The notes: generated from the sequence alone by a model not told the origin. A stretch of DNA of 64,000 nt from Chitinophaga terrae (ex Kim and Jung 2007) (GCF_900107795.1 NZ_FNRL01000010.1:151030-215029); one strand, 5' to 3'. Counted from the first letter of the stretch, positions 25,051-34,443 are shown. Numbers and translations are program-made.

Positions 25051-25452
25051 ATGAACCAGGATATCAGTGTATCGGCTCCTCACGAGCCTTGTAAAGTACG
25101 GGATCAGCATACCGACTGCCATAAAGTGATCATGCCGGTGCGGGATGCGCTGGATGTGATCAGCGGCAAGTGGAAATTGCCTATTATCATTGCCATAGGC
25201 AGGGGCCATAAACGTTTCAGGGATATAGAACGCAGCATACCAAAGATCACTTCAAAGGTCTTATCAAAAGAACTGAAAGACCTGGAAACCCATAAACTGG
25301 TGAAGCGGACGGTATTTGACACGCAACCGGTATCTGTTGAATATACGCTTACCCCTTATGCCTCGACGCTGGACAGCGTGATACTTGCATTGCAGCAATG
25401 GGGTACGCAACATCGCAGGAAGATGCTGGGCAAATCAACTGAGGTGGGTTAA
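25051..25452 (+). CDS. HxlR-family winged-helix regulator
   Basis: 133 aa. HxlR core: VRDALDVISGKWKLPIIIAIG, FRDIERSIPKITSKVLSKELKDLE and VEYTLTPYASTLD. Two cysteines precede the domain (Cys14 and Cys23), the place where redox-sensing members such as HypR and YodB carry their sensor thiols. I start at ATG 25051 rather than the in-frame TTG 25021, which lies inside the palindromic operator. Neighbours are a thiol oxidoreductase and a quinone reductase, so it may sense electrophiles or disulphide stress (inference). Confidence 0.92.
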   Translation: MNQDISVSAPHEPCKVRDQHTDCHKVIMPVRDALDVISGKWKLPIIIAIGRGHKRFRDIERSIPKITSKVLSKELKDLETHKLVKRTVFDTQPVSVEYTLTPYASTLDSVILALQQWGTQHRRKMLGKSTEVG

Positions 25453-26378
25453 CGGTCGTCGCTCACCCGGAGCACGATCCTTCCCCTGCCGGGACCGCCA
25501 TATTTGCTGAATTCCTGCGCTTCTGCGGCGGAATAGAGGCCATGAAATACCTTTTTCACATAGGGTTTTATCAGTCCTTTTTCCAGCAGTTTATGCGCCT
25601 CCCGCATAGCTACCAGCGTTTTGGTGCCGCCCCAGGCAACGTTAACGCCGGCTTCATCTGCTTTGGCAGAATCGGGGTATTGTACCAGGCAAAGCAGGAC
25701 GCCGCCGGGTTTAATGACGCTGAGGGAGCGATCGGTAGTATCGCCTCCTACCGTATCCAGCACCATATCTACCTCCTGCACTGCAGTTTCGAAAGGAACG
25801 GTTTTATAATCTATTACTTCGTTGGCGCCCAGGGAAGCGACAAAATCCATATTGGCTTCGCTGGCAGTTGCAATAATATAGGCGCCGACGTGATAGGCCA
25901 GTTGCACGGCGAAGTGCCCTACTCCGCCCGCTGCGCCATGAATGAGGATGCGTTGTCCCTTTTTCAGCTCTCCCACGTCAAACAGCGCACCCCAGGCGGT
26001 TTTAGCGCCTCCGGCGGCTGCAGCTTCCTCGAACGACCAGATAGCGGGCTTCCTGAACAGCAGTTCAGACTGCGCCACAGCGCAGGTAGCATAAGCGCCG
26101 TCGATAGCGCCATACACCTCATCTCCCACCTTCTTCCCAAAAACGCTTTCGCCCACTGCCATTACAACACCGGCAGCTTCAACGCCGGGGATATAAGGCA
26201 GGGGATAGTGCATCAGCCCTTCCCTTGTTTTCCAGTCGATCGGGTTAACGCCTGCCGCAACAATTTTAATCAATACCTGGTCTTTTTCCGGTACGGGAAC
26301 GGCAATTTCTTCGAGCAGCAGTTTTTCGGGTCCTCCGGGTTCATGGACGCAAATAGCAGGAACATGCAGGTTTTTCAT
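25449..26378 (-). CDS. NADP-dependent medium-chain oxidoreductase, quinone reductase-like
   Basis: 309 aa MDR protein without the catalytic-zinc Cys/His pattern. The GroES-like half has GVNPIDWKTREG and YIPGVEAAGVV; the Rossmann half has the nucleotide motif GAAGGVGHFAVQLA and DMVLDTVGGDTTDRSL. This is the QOR/zeta-crystallin type that reduces quinones or enones with NADPH. Its stop overlaps the end of the convergent HxlR gene by four bases. Together with the DsbA-like gene it forms a thiol/quinone stress block. Confidence 0.9.
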   Translation of the reverse strand: MKNLHVPAICVHEPGGPEKLLLEEIAVPVPEKDQVLIKIVAAGVNPIDWKTREGLMHYPLPYIPGVEAAGVVMAVGESVFGKKVGDEVYGAIDGAYATCAVAQSELLFRKPAIWSFEEAAAAGGAKTAWGALFDVGELKKGQRILIHGAAGGVGHFAVQLAYHVGAYIIATASEANMDFVASLGANEVIDYKTVPFETAVQEVDMVLDTVGGDTTDRSLSVIKPGGVLLCLVQYPDSAKADEAGVNVAWGGTKTLVAMREAHKLLEKGLIKPYVKKVFHGLYSAAEAQEFSKYGGPGRGRIVLRVSDDR

Positions 26379-26540
26379 ACGCCAGTAAGGTTTATTTGAG
26401 AGCTGATTTCACAAGGAAGTTACTACAAAACCGCGTGACTATCGCGCCTTAGCCAGGTTGCCGGGCAAGAATATCTTCAGCCGGCCTGTGGGTTAAGCGC
26501 ATTTATTCTTTACCTTTGCGGTTTCAATTATAGCAGCAGT

Positions 26541-27869
26541 ATGACTTTTCGGGATTTAAACCTAAATACATCTTTACTTAATGCCCTCGACGAACTTGGA
26601 CTGAAAGAGCCTACCACCATTCAGAAGCGCGCTTTTTCGGTGATCATGTCGGGACAGGACGTTTGCGGTATCGCGCAGACAGGAACAGGTAAAACCTTTG
26701 CCTACCTGTTGCCTATACTGCGTATGTTTAAATTTTCCAAAGAGAAACATCCTACAGTGCTGATACTGGTTCCTACCAGGGAGCTGGTAGTGCAGGTAGT
26801 GGAATCAGTGAAGAAGCTTACGCCTTATATGACCGTATCGGTATTGGGAGTGTATGGCGGCGTGAACATGAACCCGCAGATGGAAGCGGTGAAAGATAAA
26901 CTGGATATACTGGTAGCCACTCCCGGACGCCTGTACGATATTATCTTAAGCGGGGCCCTGAAAGTAAAGTCTATCAAGCAGCTGGTGATTGATGAAGTAG
27001 ATGAGATGCTGAACCTGGGATTCAGAACCCAGCTCACCAACATTATGGACCTGTTGCCGCAAAGAAGGCAAAACCTGCTCTTTTCAGCTACGTTGACAGA
27101 AGATGTAGAAAAGATCATCGATACGCATTTTAATAACCCCACCAGGATTGAAGCTGCGCCGGTCGGAAGCCCGCTGGAAAATATAGAGCAGTCAGTTTAC
27201 CGGGTGCCTAACTTCTATACCAAAGTAAATCTTTTGGAGATGCTGATCGCAGATAACCCGGAGATGACGCGTACGCTGATCTTTGCCGGCACCAAGCAGC
27301 TGGCTGACGACCTGCATGAACAACTGGAAAAACATTTCCCTCAACAGGTTGGGATTATCCATTCCAACAAGGAACAGAACCATCGTTTCAATACTGTAAA
27401 ACAGTTCCAGGAAGGCGCCTACCGTTTCCTGATCGCAACGGATATCATTGCCCGGGGCCTGGATATAGCGGAAGTATCTCATGTGATCAATTTTGATACG
27501 CCGGATACGCCGGAGAATTACATACATCGTATAGGCAGGACCGGGAGAGCGGACAAACGTGGTATTGCTATCCTGCTGACTAAAGACAGTGAGTTGGAGT
27601 ACCTGGAAAAAATAGAGGAGCTGATGAATTACCGGATCCCGGAGATGGCGTTGCCGGAGGGATTGGAAATATCAACGGAGCTGACGGAAGATGAGAAACC
27701 GAAGGTGTTTATGCGTAACACGCTGGTGAAGGCGCCTAAGCGTACGGATGTAGGTCCGGCTTTCCACGAGAAGAAGGCAAAGAACCTGAAGACAAATAAA
27801 AAAATCTCTCATAAAGAGAAGATGATGCTCAAATACGGCAAACCGAAGAAGAGAAAACCTAAAAGATAA
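26541..27869 (+). CDS. DEAD-box-type RNA helicase with DEVD motif
   Basis: 442 aa. Q motif region FRDLNLNTSLLNALDELGLK..PTTIQ, Walker A AQTGTGKT (45-52), PTREL (78-82), TPGR (127-130), SAT (182-184) and the C-terminal RGLDI and HRIGRTGR motifs are all present. Motif II reads DEVD (151-154) in place of DEAD. The short basic tail (KYGKPKKRKPKR) is typical of RNA-binding members. It probably remodels RNA in ribosome assembly or decay. A -7 box TACCTTTG lies at 26511-26518. Confidence 0.94.
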   Translation: MTFRDLNLNTSLLNALDELGLKEPTTIQKRAFSVIMSGQDVCGIAQTGTGKTFAYLLPILRMFKFSKEKHPTVLILVPTRELVVQVVESVKKLTPYMTVSVLGVYGGVNMNPQMEAVKDKLDILVATPGRLYDIILSGALKVKSIKQLVIDEVDEMLNLGFRTQLTNIMDLLPQRRQNLLFSATLTEDVEKIIDTHFNNPTRIEAAPVGSPLENIEQSVYRVPNFYTKVNLLEMLIADNPEMTRTLIFAGTKQLADDLHEQLEKHFPQQVGIIHSNKEQNHRFNTVKQFQEGAYRFLIATDIIARGLDIAEVSHVINFDTPDTPENYIHRIGRTGRADKRGIAILLTKDSELEYLEKIEELMNYRIPEMALPEGLEISTELTEDEKPKVFMRNTLVKAPKRTDVGPAFHEKKAKNLKTNKKISHKEKMMLKYGKPKKRKPKR

Positions 27870-28364
27870 AAATGAATGGCGGAGTTTTGCTTGTTGGAAT
27901 GCAAACAATAGTTATATTGCTTGTATTGAGGATGCCGACTACGCTGTTTAACACGAATTGAATTTTCCTGATAGTGCGGTGGAAATGCTTTGCCAGTCCC
28001 GTTTTTTTCAATATCATATCAAACAGGAGAAGGTAGGATTCATGACATCCTCAGCTGGATTATCATTTAAAAAAAATACATTAAGGTATCGTCATGTGGT
28101 GCAACTAAACCTGCTGGTTAATGGAATAACAATTCATTAACAAATCCGCATCCAAATAATAAAACCGTTCCTGCAACAGAATCGAATATAATTAGGGGCC
28201 AGACGTATGGGAAAAATGCCCATGTTACTGCTGCCGTATTTCAAACCTTATTTTCGATCTTATTTAGTTCAGGAGTGTTGTCGATTTATTATTTGAACCG
28301 CGTATATAAATTCCCTAACATCTCAGGTTATACCACCTGGCAGCTTTTCATCAATTAATCTGGC
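27870..28364. other. Intergenic stretch without gene
   Basis: Nearly 500 bases without a convincing coding frame on either strand. A hairpin-like GTTAATG...CATTAAC occurs near 28117-28141. It must contain the promoter of the sigma factor gene; no TTG-N19-TAnnTTTG match was found, so the promoter may be of another sigma type. Confidence 0.5.
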
Positions 28365-28922
28365 ATGAGTGCATCTATCAACGATAATGAATTGCTTGCA
28401 CAACTGAAAGACGGCGATCTGGCTGCCTTTCAGCATATCTATGACACCTACCGTCATTGGTTGTATGTTACTGCCTATTCTATGTTGAAAGATGAAACCG
28501 AAGCCCAGGAAGTTGCCCAGGACCTGTTCATTGATTTTTGGCATAAAGATGTGGGGGCGAAAAATGATTTTAACAGTTCCGCAGAGTTAAAAAATTTTCT
28601 TTATATCAGTATCCGGAATCGTTGTTTGAACAAGATTGCCAAAGATGCTACCCGCACCAAACGTCTTAAAGAAATCATATTGCCGGAGGCATATACCGTT
28701 CCACAGAGCAGGTTAGAGAACAATGAATTAAAAGCACAACTCGAAATTGCCATCAGCCAGCTGCCGGAACGTCAATCACTTGCTTTCAGGCTGGCGTACC
28801 AGGAACATAAAACCAGGAAAGAGATAGCAGCTGTAATGCAGACCAGTGAGGAAACAGTAAAAAAACAGGTAGCCAGCGCACTAAGGGCTTTAAGAGCGTC
28901 CTTAAAAAAAGTGCTTTTCTGA
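28365..28922 (+). CDS. ECF sigma factor, Bacteroidota FecI-like type
   Basis: 185 aa. Sigma2 region with AAFQHIYDTYRHWLYVTAYSML then EAQEVAQDLFIDFWHK; sigma4 region with ISQLPERQSLAFRLAYQEHKT and MQTSEETVKKQVASALRALR. It is of the sigma-70 family that in Bacteroidota controls TonB-receptor operons together with a FecR anti-sigma. The FecR gene follows 40 bases downstream, but no receptor lies next to the pair. Confidence 0.95.
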   Translation: MSASINDNELLAQLKDGDLAAFQHIYDTYRHWLYVTAYSMLKDETEAQEVAQDLFIDFWHKDVGAKNDFNSSAELKNFLYISIRNRCLNKIAKDATRTKRLKEIILPEAYTVPQSRLENNELKAQLEIAISQLPERQSLAFRLAYQEHKTRKEIAAVMQTSEETVKKQVASALRALRASLKKVLF

Positions 28923-28962
28923 ATACCCCGGCCATTAAAAAAATCGGTTTTATAGAGTGTAC

Positions 28963-30072
28963 ATGAATAGCGCAGAAGAAATACATAAATTAATGACAGA
29001 GAAGCTGGCGGGAATCATTTCCGCGGCTGACGATCAATGGTTAGAAGATCTGATTGAAGAAGATCCGGTTGTAAGGGAAAAATGGGAAATGCTTTCAGGC
29101 GCTCCGGTTCCCGCTCCTCCTGCTCCCTGGAAGGAGGTCATTGATTTTAAACCTAAGAAACCTCTGTACAAGATACTGCTTCCATACGCCATAGCCGCCG
29201 CAGTACTTGGCGCTACTGCCATGGCCATATGGCAGGTGGCCCCCTGGAAAAAGTCCCGGCCTACTGCTGCTTCTGCCCCGGTAGCTATCAACTACGCAAA
29301 GCATGTCACCCTCCAACTGGCAGATAAGTCGGTTATCCTTCTTGATACAGCCGATGCCGTATTGATCATACAGGGCCAACAGATCAGCAATAAAAACAAT
29401 ATCCTTTATTTAAATACCCTGAGCAGGTTACCCGCCGGCCAGAACACCTTACAGGTACCGGCAGGCAAAAAATATGACGTAGTACTGCCCGACGGATCGC
29501 TGGTCAGCCTCAACGCCGCCACTACCCTCTCCTTCCCCTCAAAATTTGAAGGCCGGAACAGGGAGATCTCCGTCAACGGTGAAGCCTACCTGAAAATCGC
29601 ACCGCAGGCCCGTCAACCCTTCCTCGTACATCTGCCGCATACCACGGTAGAAGTACTGGGCACCAGTTTCAATATCAACAGCTATGATAACTCTAAGATC
29701 CGCGTTTGCCTGGTAGATGGTAAAGTGAAAGTAAAAGCTGGCAAAAAAGAAGTGCTGGTAAAACCAGGCCAGCAAGCCATTTTCAATGAACAAACCACCT
29801 CTCTGCGCACGCAACCCTTTAATGCAACCGTAGAACTGGGATGGCAAAAAGGACTTTATAGCTTCTCCGATACCCCGCTCAATGAAGTTTGTGAATCCAT
29901 CTTCAGATGGTACGGAGTAAAAGCTGTTTTGGATAACCAGGATCTAAACAAAAGGAAGTTCAGCGCCCTGCTCGAAAAAAGCACCCCGCTCAGCTTCCTG
30001 CTGGAAGGCGTAAAAGCAACGACCGGAACCGATTATTACTTCAGTGCAGACAGCACCCTACATTTTAAATAA
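28963..30072 (+). CDS. FecR-type anti-sigma factor
   Basis: 369 aa. Cytoplasmic N-terminus (1-68), one membrane helix (about 70-90, ILLPYAIAAAVLGATAMAIW), periplasmic FecR domain (about 150-255: YDVVLPDGSLVSLNAATTLSFP, VNGEAYLKI, EVLGTSFNI) and C-terminal DUF4974 (about 295-369: FSDTPLNEVCESIFRWYGV). It holds the sigma factor until signalled by the N-terminal extension of a TonB receptor. ATG 28963 is preferred to GTG 28957. The gene downstream is an AraC-like protein, not the usual SusC-type receptor. Confidence 0.95.
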   Translation: MNSAEEIHKLMTEKLAGIISAADDQWLEDLIEEDPVVREKWEMLSGAPVPAPPAPWKEVIDFKPKKPLYKILLPYAIAAAVLGATAMAIWQVAPWKKSRPTAASAPVAINYAKHVTLQLADKSVILLDTADAVLIIQGQQISNKNNILYLNTLSRLPAGQNTLQVPAGKKYDVVLPDGSLVSLNAATTLSFPSKFEGRNREISVNGEAYLKIAPQARQPFLVHLPHTTVEVLGTSFNINSYDNSKIRVCLVDGKVKVKAGKKEVLVKPGQQAIFNEQTTSLRTQPFNATVELGWQKGLYSFSDTPLNEVCESIFRWYGVKAVLDNQDLNKRKFSALLEKSTPLSFLLEGVKATTGTDYYFSADSTLHFK

Positions 30073-30090
30073 GCATTCATAAGGTATCAC

Positions 30091-31065
30091 ATGAAGCAAA
30101 TGAAAAAGAAATACCTGCTCGCCAACCGGCGGCAAGACCGAACATTTGTTCCGCTGGAAAAAGTACCAGTATACCTCCAATCAGAATTGATACCCCACGC
30201 CAAATACTATACAGATATTGACGAGAACGGGATCATCCTGGATCAGCAACTCGTTTTCCGAGAATTCCAGATCTATTACCATCTTATTCATCTCAGCGAA
30301 GATACCGGGCTCACAACTGTGCTGTCAGACAAAGATTATGTTCCCGCTTCCCTCAATGGCCTGCAGGAATATAACCCCGCTTTTCCCCTGAAACTTAAGC
30401 TGCCCGCAGAAGAAAAGCTGGTAAACCTCTTCCCGGAACGCGAATTCGTTATGCACTTCCATGTGAACTTCGACAGCATCTACCTGCATGAGATGATCAA
30501 ACGAAACCCGCTATTCCAGGTACTGAATCCAAAAGCCGCAATTGATTCTAACGAAACACAGGAATTTACTCCCCCCAGGCACCCTTATCGCGCCACCCTC
30601 GTCAACTACCTGCTGATGCAACGCATCATCAATTGCAAACTGGTTGGCGAAATAGCCGAACATTACCTGCACAGGAAAGCTTACGAATATTTCCTTACCT
30701 ACCTCCACTACCTGGAAACACCCGCGCCTATCATGCTGCACGAAAGCTATATCGCCAAGCTGAATGAGATAGCGCGCTACATTATCCAAAACCCCGTTGC
30801 CGCACATAGCAAAGAAACATTATGCAGGAAATTCGACGTAGTGCCGGAGTTCCTGGACGAACCATTCAGGGCCACCTTCTACATTACCGTAGAAGAACTG
30901 ATCCACCAGGAAAGAATGGACCAGCTATTCCGCCTGCTCACCGAACAACAACATACGTTGACCTATGTAGCTAACCGCACAGGATTTGCTAACTATAAAG
31001 CCATGAAACTCGCCTTTCAGCAACACTATCAATGCCTGTTCGATTTCTTCCTGAACTTGCAATAA
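30091..31065 (+). CDS. AraC-like regulator with divergent HTH
   Basis: 324 aa. The C-terminal 100 residues follow the AraC plan: EIARYIIQNP, SKETLCRKFDV, EPFRATFYITVEELIHQERM, then LTYVANRTGFANYKAMKLAF. The N-terminal 200 residues (with REFVMHFHVNFDSIYLHEMI) are not recognised and may be a sensor. It starts 18 bases after the FecR stop, so the three genes probably form one operon. I infer a transcription factor made on demand of the sigma factor, or a co-regulator of its targets. The HTH is diverged; moderate certainty. Confidence 0.7.
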   Translation: MKQMKKKYLLANRRQDRTFVPLEKVPVYLQSELIPHAKYYTDIDENGIILDQQLVFREFQIYYHLIHLSEDTGLTTVLSDKDYVPASLNGLQEYNPAFPLKLKLPAEEKLVNLFPEREFVMHFHVNFDSIYLHEMIKRNPLFQVLNPKAAIDSNETQEFTPPRHPYRATLVNYLLMQRIINCKLVGEIAEHYLHRKAYEYFLTYLHYLETPAPIMLHESYIAKLNEIARYIIQNPVAAHSKETLCRKFDVVPEFLDEPFRATFYITVEELIHQERMDQLFRLLTEQQHTLTYVANRTGFANYKAMKLAFQQHYQCLFDFFLNLQ

Positions 31066-31074
31066 CTTTTTAAA

Positions 31075-31116
31075 GTGGTCAACCGGCGGCAGCGCCTTGC
31101 TGTTGCCGGTGATCAC
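31075..31116. terminator. Convergent hairpin between AraC-like and LysR genes
   Basis: Long imperfect stem: GTGGTCA/TGATCAC outside, CCGGC/GCCGG and CAGC/GCTG inside, with T-rich flanks on both sides. Confidence 0.55.
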
Positions 31117-32003
31117 TTCTTATTTTCCGCCTTCACTTCTTTCAGCAACTCCTCTGTAAACAAAACAGCCGCCTTTTTCCTGTAAACATCCCGCTGCCAG
31201 ATAAGATATGCACGCCGCTGCAACTCCCTGCCCTCAATAGGAATGCCCACCAGCCGTTTCCAGCCCTGCAACACCCGCTCATTCAGGATAGTAGCCCAGG
31301 GCCCTTTCTCCACCAGCTTCAGGATAGCATGAACATCGTTAACCTCCAGCTTCACCGCCGGCTTGATCTTATTGCGCTCCAGCACCTCGTTCAGCGAATC
31401 GCGCGCGCTGAAACCGCTGGCAGGGAAAATGAGATCCATTCCATTCAGTTGCTGCAGCCCTATCGATTTCTCCTTTGCCAGCGGGTTGCCGGCCGATACC
31501 GCCAGCACCATCTGCGACTGGAACAGCTCCAGGACCTCCAGGTCGTTATACTTTGCCTTCTGGTGAAAAGCCATTACCAGGTCCAGCTCCGAAGCCCTCA
31601 GCTTATTTTCCAGGTCGTTGGTTGTACCATATTCGATAGAGAGATAGATACCCGGGTACTTCAAAGGAAACCTGGTTAACGCCGGCAGCAATAAAGAAGT
31701 GAATGCATAAGTGACGCCAATACGCAATTCTCCTCTTAAGGCCTGTTGCAGGTCCTGCATGGCCTGCTTCCCTTTTTCCACTTCCAGCAGCACCTGCCTG
31801 GTATGTTGAAGAAAGAGCCGCCCTGCCTCCGTTAACTGCACATGCTTACCGATACGATCAAACAATTGTACGCCCAGCTCCTGTTCCAGTTGTTTGATCT
31901 GTTGCGATAAGGTCGACTGGGTAATATACAGGCTGGCCGCAGCCTCAGTAAAATGCGACATTTCAGCGGCTTTTGCGAAATAGGTCAGTTGCCGGAGTTC
32001 CAT
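31113..32003 (-). CDS. LysR-family transcriptional regulator
   Basis: 296 aa, normal length. HTH: MELRQLTYFAKAAEMSHFTEAA then YITQSTLSQQIKQLEQELGVQLFDR. The effector-binding domain (about 90-296) begins LRIGVTYAFTSLLLPAL, close to the CynR/CatM-like group. It is divergent from the MFS exporter gene, with an inverted repeat between them, so it probably controls both itself and the exporter. Confidence 0.94.
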   Translation of the reverse strand: MELRQLTYFAKAAEMSHFTEAAASLYITQSTLSQQIKQLEQELGVQLFDRIGKHVQLTEAGRLFLQHTRQVLLEVEKGKQAMQDLQQALRGELRIGVTYAFTSLLLPALTRFPLKYPGIYLSIEYGTTNDLENKLRASELDLVMAFHQKAKYNDLEVLELFQSQMVLAVSAGNPLAKEKSIGLQQLNGMDLIFPASGFSARDSLNEVLERNKIKPAVKLEVNDVHAILKLVEKGPWATILNERVLQGWKRLVGIPIEGRELQRRAYLIWQRDVYRKKAAVLFTEELLKEVKAENKK

Positions 32004-32020
32004 TTGATCAATCGTTTTTA

Positions 32021-32037
32021 TTAATCAATATGATTAA
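32021..32037. promoter_or_regulatory. LysR-type binding site
   Basis: TTAATC-AATAT-GATTAA is an interrupted palindrome containing the T-N11-A pattern of LysR boxes, between the divergent LysR (start 32003) and MFS (start 32116) genes. Confidence 0.6.
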
Positions 32038-32115
32038 AACAATCTATTTAGCAAATATATCAAATTGGCCGACCTTTGCACCAGTGTTAACGACAGATAT
32101 AAAGAATATTTAGAT

Positions 32116-33366
32116 ATGGAGGCTTTTCGTGCGTTGAAATCCCGCAATTTCAGGCTCTTTTTTTCAGGACAATCCATCTCCCTAATCGGCACCTGGATGC
32201 AGAAAACAGCCGTCTGCTGGTTGGTTTACAGGTTAACCAATTCGGCCCTCTTATTGGGTGTGGTAAGTTTCGTGAGCCTGATCCCCTCTTTGCTTTTATC
32301 GCCCTATGCCGGCAGTTATATAGAAAGACATAACCGTTACCGCCTGCTCATCATAACCCAGGTAGTATCGCTGTTGCAGGCATTAGCCCTGGCATTACTG
32401 ATCCTCTTCAAATACTATAATATCCCTGCAATCATCTTTTTATCGCTGGTGCAGGGAGTTATTAACGCGTTTGACGTAACCTGCCGGCAATCGCTCATGG
32501 TAGATATGGTGACCGACAGGGAAGATCTTCCTAATGCTATTGCGCTTAATTCTACTATGGCCAATTTTGCGAGGATAGCCGGACCGGCCCTTGCGGGTAT
32601 TTTACTGAGCGCCTTCGGCGAGGATGTCTGTTTCCTCCTTAACTTCTTAAGCTATCTTCCTGTCTTGCTTTCTCTCTTCCTTATGAAACTGCAGCTGCCG
32701 GAGATCGTGAAATCAGAGAGAAGCATCTGGAGTGAATTGAATGAAGGATTTCATTATGTGTCAGAGAATAAAGACATAGCTTCTTTATTGCTGATGCTTA
32801 CCGCCAGCAGCTTGCTGGTTATCCCTTTCAACACGCTGATGCCCCTATTTGCAAAAGAAATATTCCAGGGAAATGCGAAAACGTTTAGCTGGTTCGAGAG
32901 TGCAGCTGGATTGGGTTCTATCTTTTCTGCCATTTACATGGCCAGGTTGAAAGCGGGGAAAGATATGGTGAAGATACTGATCACCGCCAGCCTGGTATTT
33001 TCGTTGAGCGTATTACTGCTGGCCTATGCCAGCTGGTTGCCGCTGGCGCTGGTGTTTATGGCATTGTCTGGTGTAGGTATGATGGCGCAAACCGCATCCA
33101 TCAATACCTACATTCAAACGCATGCAGCGCCGGGCATGAGGGCCAGGGCTATCAGTTATTATATCATGGCCTACCAGGGAATTATCCCTATCGGCAGCCT
33201 GTTAACAGGAGTAGTGGCCCAGTACCTGGGTCCGCGCCTGACGGTTTTCCTGGCGGGGATCTGCGGCACAGTGGCTACAGCCATATTCGTTAATTATCGG
33301 AAGAAACAATTCCCGCCCGTTGCGGATACATCTTCCAAACCGGCTACCGGATCGGTGTTCTCTTAA
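32116..33366 (+). CDS. MFS transporter, EntS-like group
   Basis: 416 aa with 12 membrane helices. The N-terminus FRALKSRNFRLFFSGQSISLIGTWMQ and VYRLTNSALLLGVVSF is that of the MFS_3/EntS-like exporters. ATG 32116 is preferred to an upstream in-frame TTG at 32065, since the latter would put 17 hydrophilic residues before the conserved start and overlap the probable -7 region (GACCTTTG). Likely an exporter under control of the divergent LysR protein. Its end overlaps the convergent GH43 gene by 23 bases. Confidence 0.9.
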   Translation: MEAFRALKSRNFRLFFSGQSISLIGTWMQKTAVCWLVYRLTNSALLLGVVSFVSLIPSLLLSPYAGSYIERHNRYRLLIITQVVSLLQALALALLILFKYYNIPAIIFLSLVQGVINAFDVTCRQSLMVDMVTDREDLPNAIALNSTMANFARIAGPALAGILLSAFGEDVCFLLNFLSYLPVLLSLFLMKLQLPEIVKSERSIWSELNEGFHYVSENKDIASLLLMLTASSLLVIPFNTLMPLFAKEIFQGNAKTFSWFESAAGLGSIFSAIYMARLKAGKDMVKILITASLVFSLSVLLLAYASWLPLALVFMALSGVGMMAQTASINTYIQTHAAPGMRARAISYYIMAYQGIIPIGSLLTGVVAQYLGPRLTVFLAGICGTVATAIFVNYRKKQFPPVADTSSKPATGSVFS

Positions 33367-34327
33367 CCCCTTCCCTGGTAATAACCACCGGTTTGATAAA
33401 TCCATTCTCGTCAAATTCCATTACATCGATGCAGGTTTCACGGCTATTGGCATGTTTCTCTGTGAGCGGGCGGCGATGATACACGATAAACCATTTATCC
33501 TGTTTCGGCACTTTGATAACAGAATGGTGCCCGGCTCCTGTAGCAATAGCAGGATCCTGCTGCAATATCTTCCCTATCCTTTTAAAGGGCCCCATCGGGG
33601 AATCTGCGATCGCGTAAGCTACGCTGTAATCAGGACCACCCCAACCGCCTTCCGACCACATAAAATAGTATTTGCCATTCCGGATAAACATGGTAGGTCC
33701 TTCTACATATTTTTCAGGAGTGATCTCTTTAAATGTTGTTCCATCATCAAACGGGATAAAGCCGGTGAAATCAGGTTTTAACTGCGCTATGTTGCAATGT
33801 CCCCAACCGCCGTAGATCAGGTAATATTTTCCGTCGCTATCGTGGAACACGTATTGATCAATGGGTTGGGCCTTGTTAATGATCTTGTCTACCAGCGGTT
33901 TGCCCAGGTAGTCTTTGTACGGGCCTCCCGGTTTATCTGCCACGGCAACGCCGATACCGCCAACCTCCTCGTTATTCTGGATATCGTTGGCGCCGAAAAA
34001 GAGGAAATAACGATGGTCCTTTTCTACGATCGCGGGCGCCCACATGGCTCTTTTAGCCCATTTAACAGCAGCGGTATCCAGTATCCTTTCATGTTTCTTC
34101 CAGGTAGTGAGATCGTTGGAAGAAAAAGCGTCAAAAAACACCTGCTTTTCATAAGCGGCAGAAAATGTCGGGAAGATCCAGTACTGTTTACCAAATACCA
34201 CGCCTTCCGGATCAGCGTACCACCCCGGGAATACGGGGTTTCCTGAATACTCTTTTTTCTTGTTCTTCTGAGCAACTGCAAATTGCGTACTTCCTGCCAA
34301 TAACAGCAGTGGAATCCATCTTTTCAT
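33344..34327 (-). CDS. Glycoside hydrolase family 43 protein
   Basis: 327 aa. Signal peptide 1-19 (MKRWIPLLLLAGSTQFAVA). Five-bladed propeller with the three GH43 acids visible: Asp39 in GWYADPEG, the pKa-modulating Asp in QPIDQYVF, and the general-acid Glu in YVEGPTMF. Members are arabinofuranosidases, xylosidases or related; specificity cannot be read here. Secreted, probably periplasmic. Its end overlaps the MFS gene by 23 bases on the opposite strand. Confidence 0.93.
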   Translation of the reverse strand: MKRWIPLLLLAGSTQFAVAQKNKKKEYSGNPVFPGWYADPEGVVFGKQYWIFPTFSAAYEKQVFFDAFSSNDLTTWKKHERILDTAAVKWAKRAMWAPAIVEKDHRYFLFFGANDIQNNEEVGGIGVAVADKPGGPYKDYLGKPLVDKIINKAQPIDQYVFHDSDGKYYLIYGGWGHCNIAQLKPDFTGFIPFDDGTTFKEITPEKYVEGPTMFIRNGKYYFMWSEGGWGGPDYSVAYAIADSPMGPFKRIGKILQQDPAIATGAGHHSVIKVPKQDKWFIVYHRRPLTEKHANSRETCIDVMEFDENGFIKPVVITREGVKRTPIR

Positions 34328-34443
34328 GTAACTACTATTAAAATGAATCGTTAAAAGTAAACAAAAAATAACGCCAATGCCAGCACTGGTAATTTCCCCA
34401 GTGATATTTTTAATATTTTTAACGTATCGAAAGGGCCATATTT

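Noticed and set aside
27958..28140. Small plus-strand ORF (60 codons) in the gap before the sigma gene
   Set aside because: No promoter, no homology pattern, and low-complexity composition; most likely chance.
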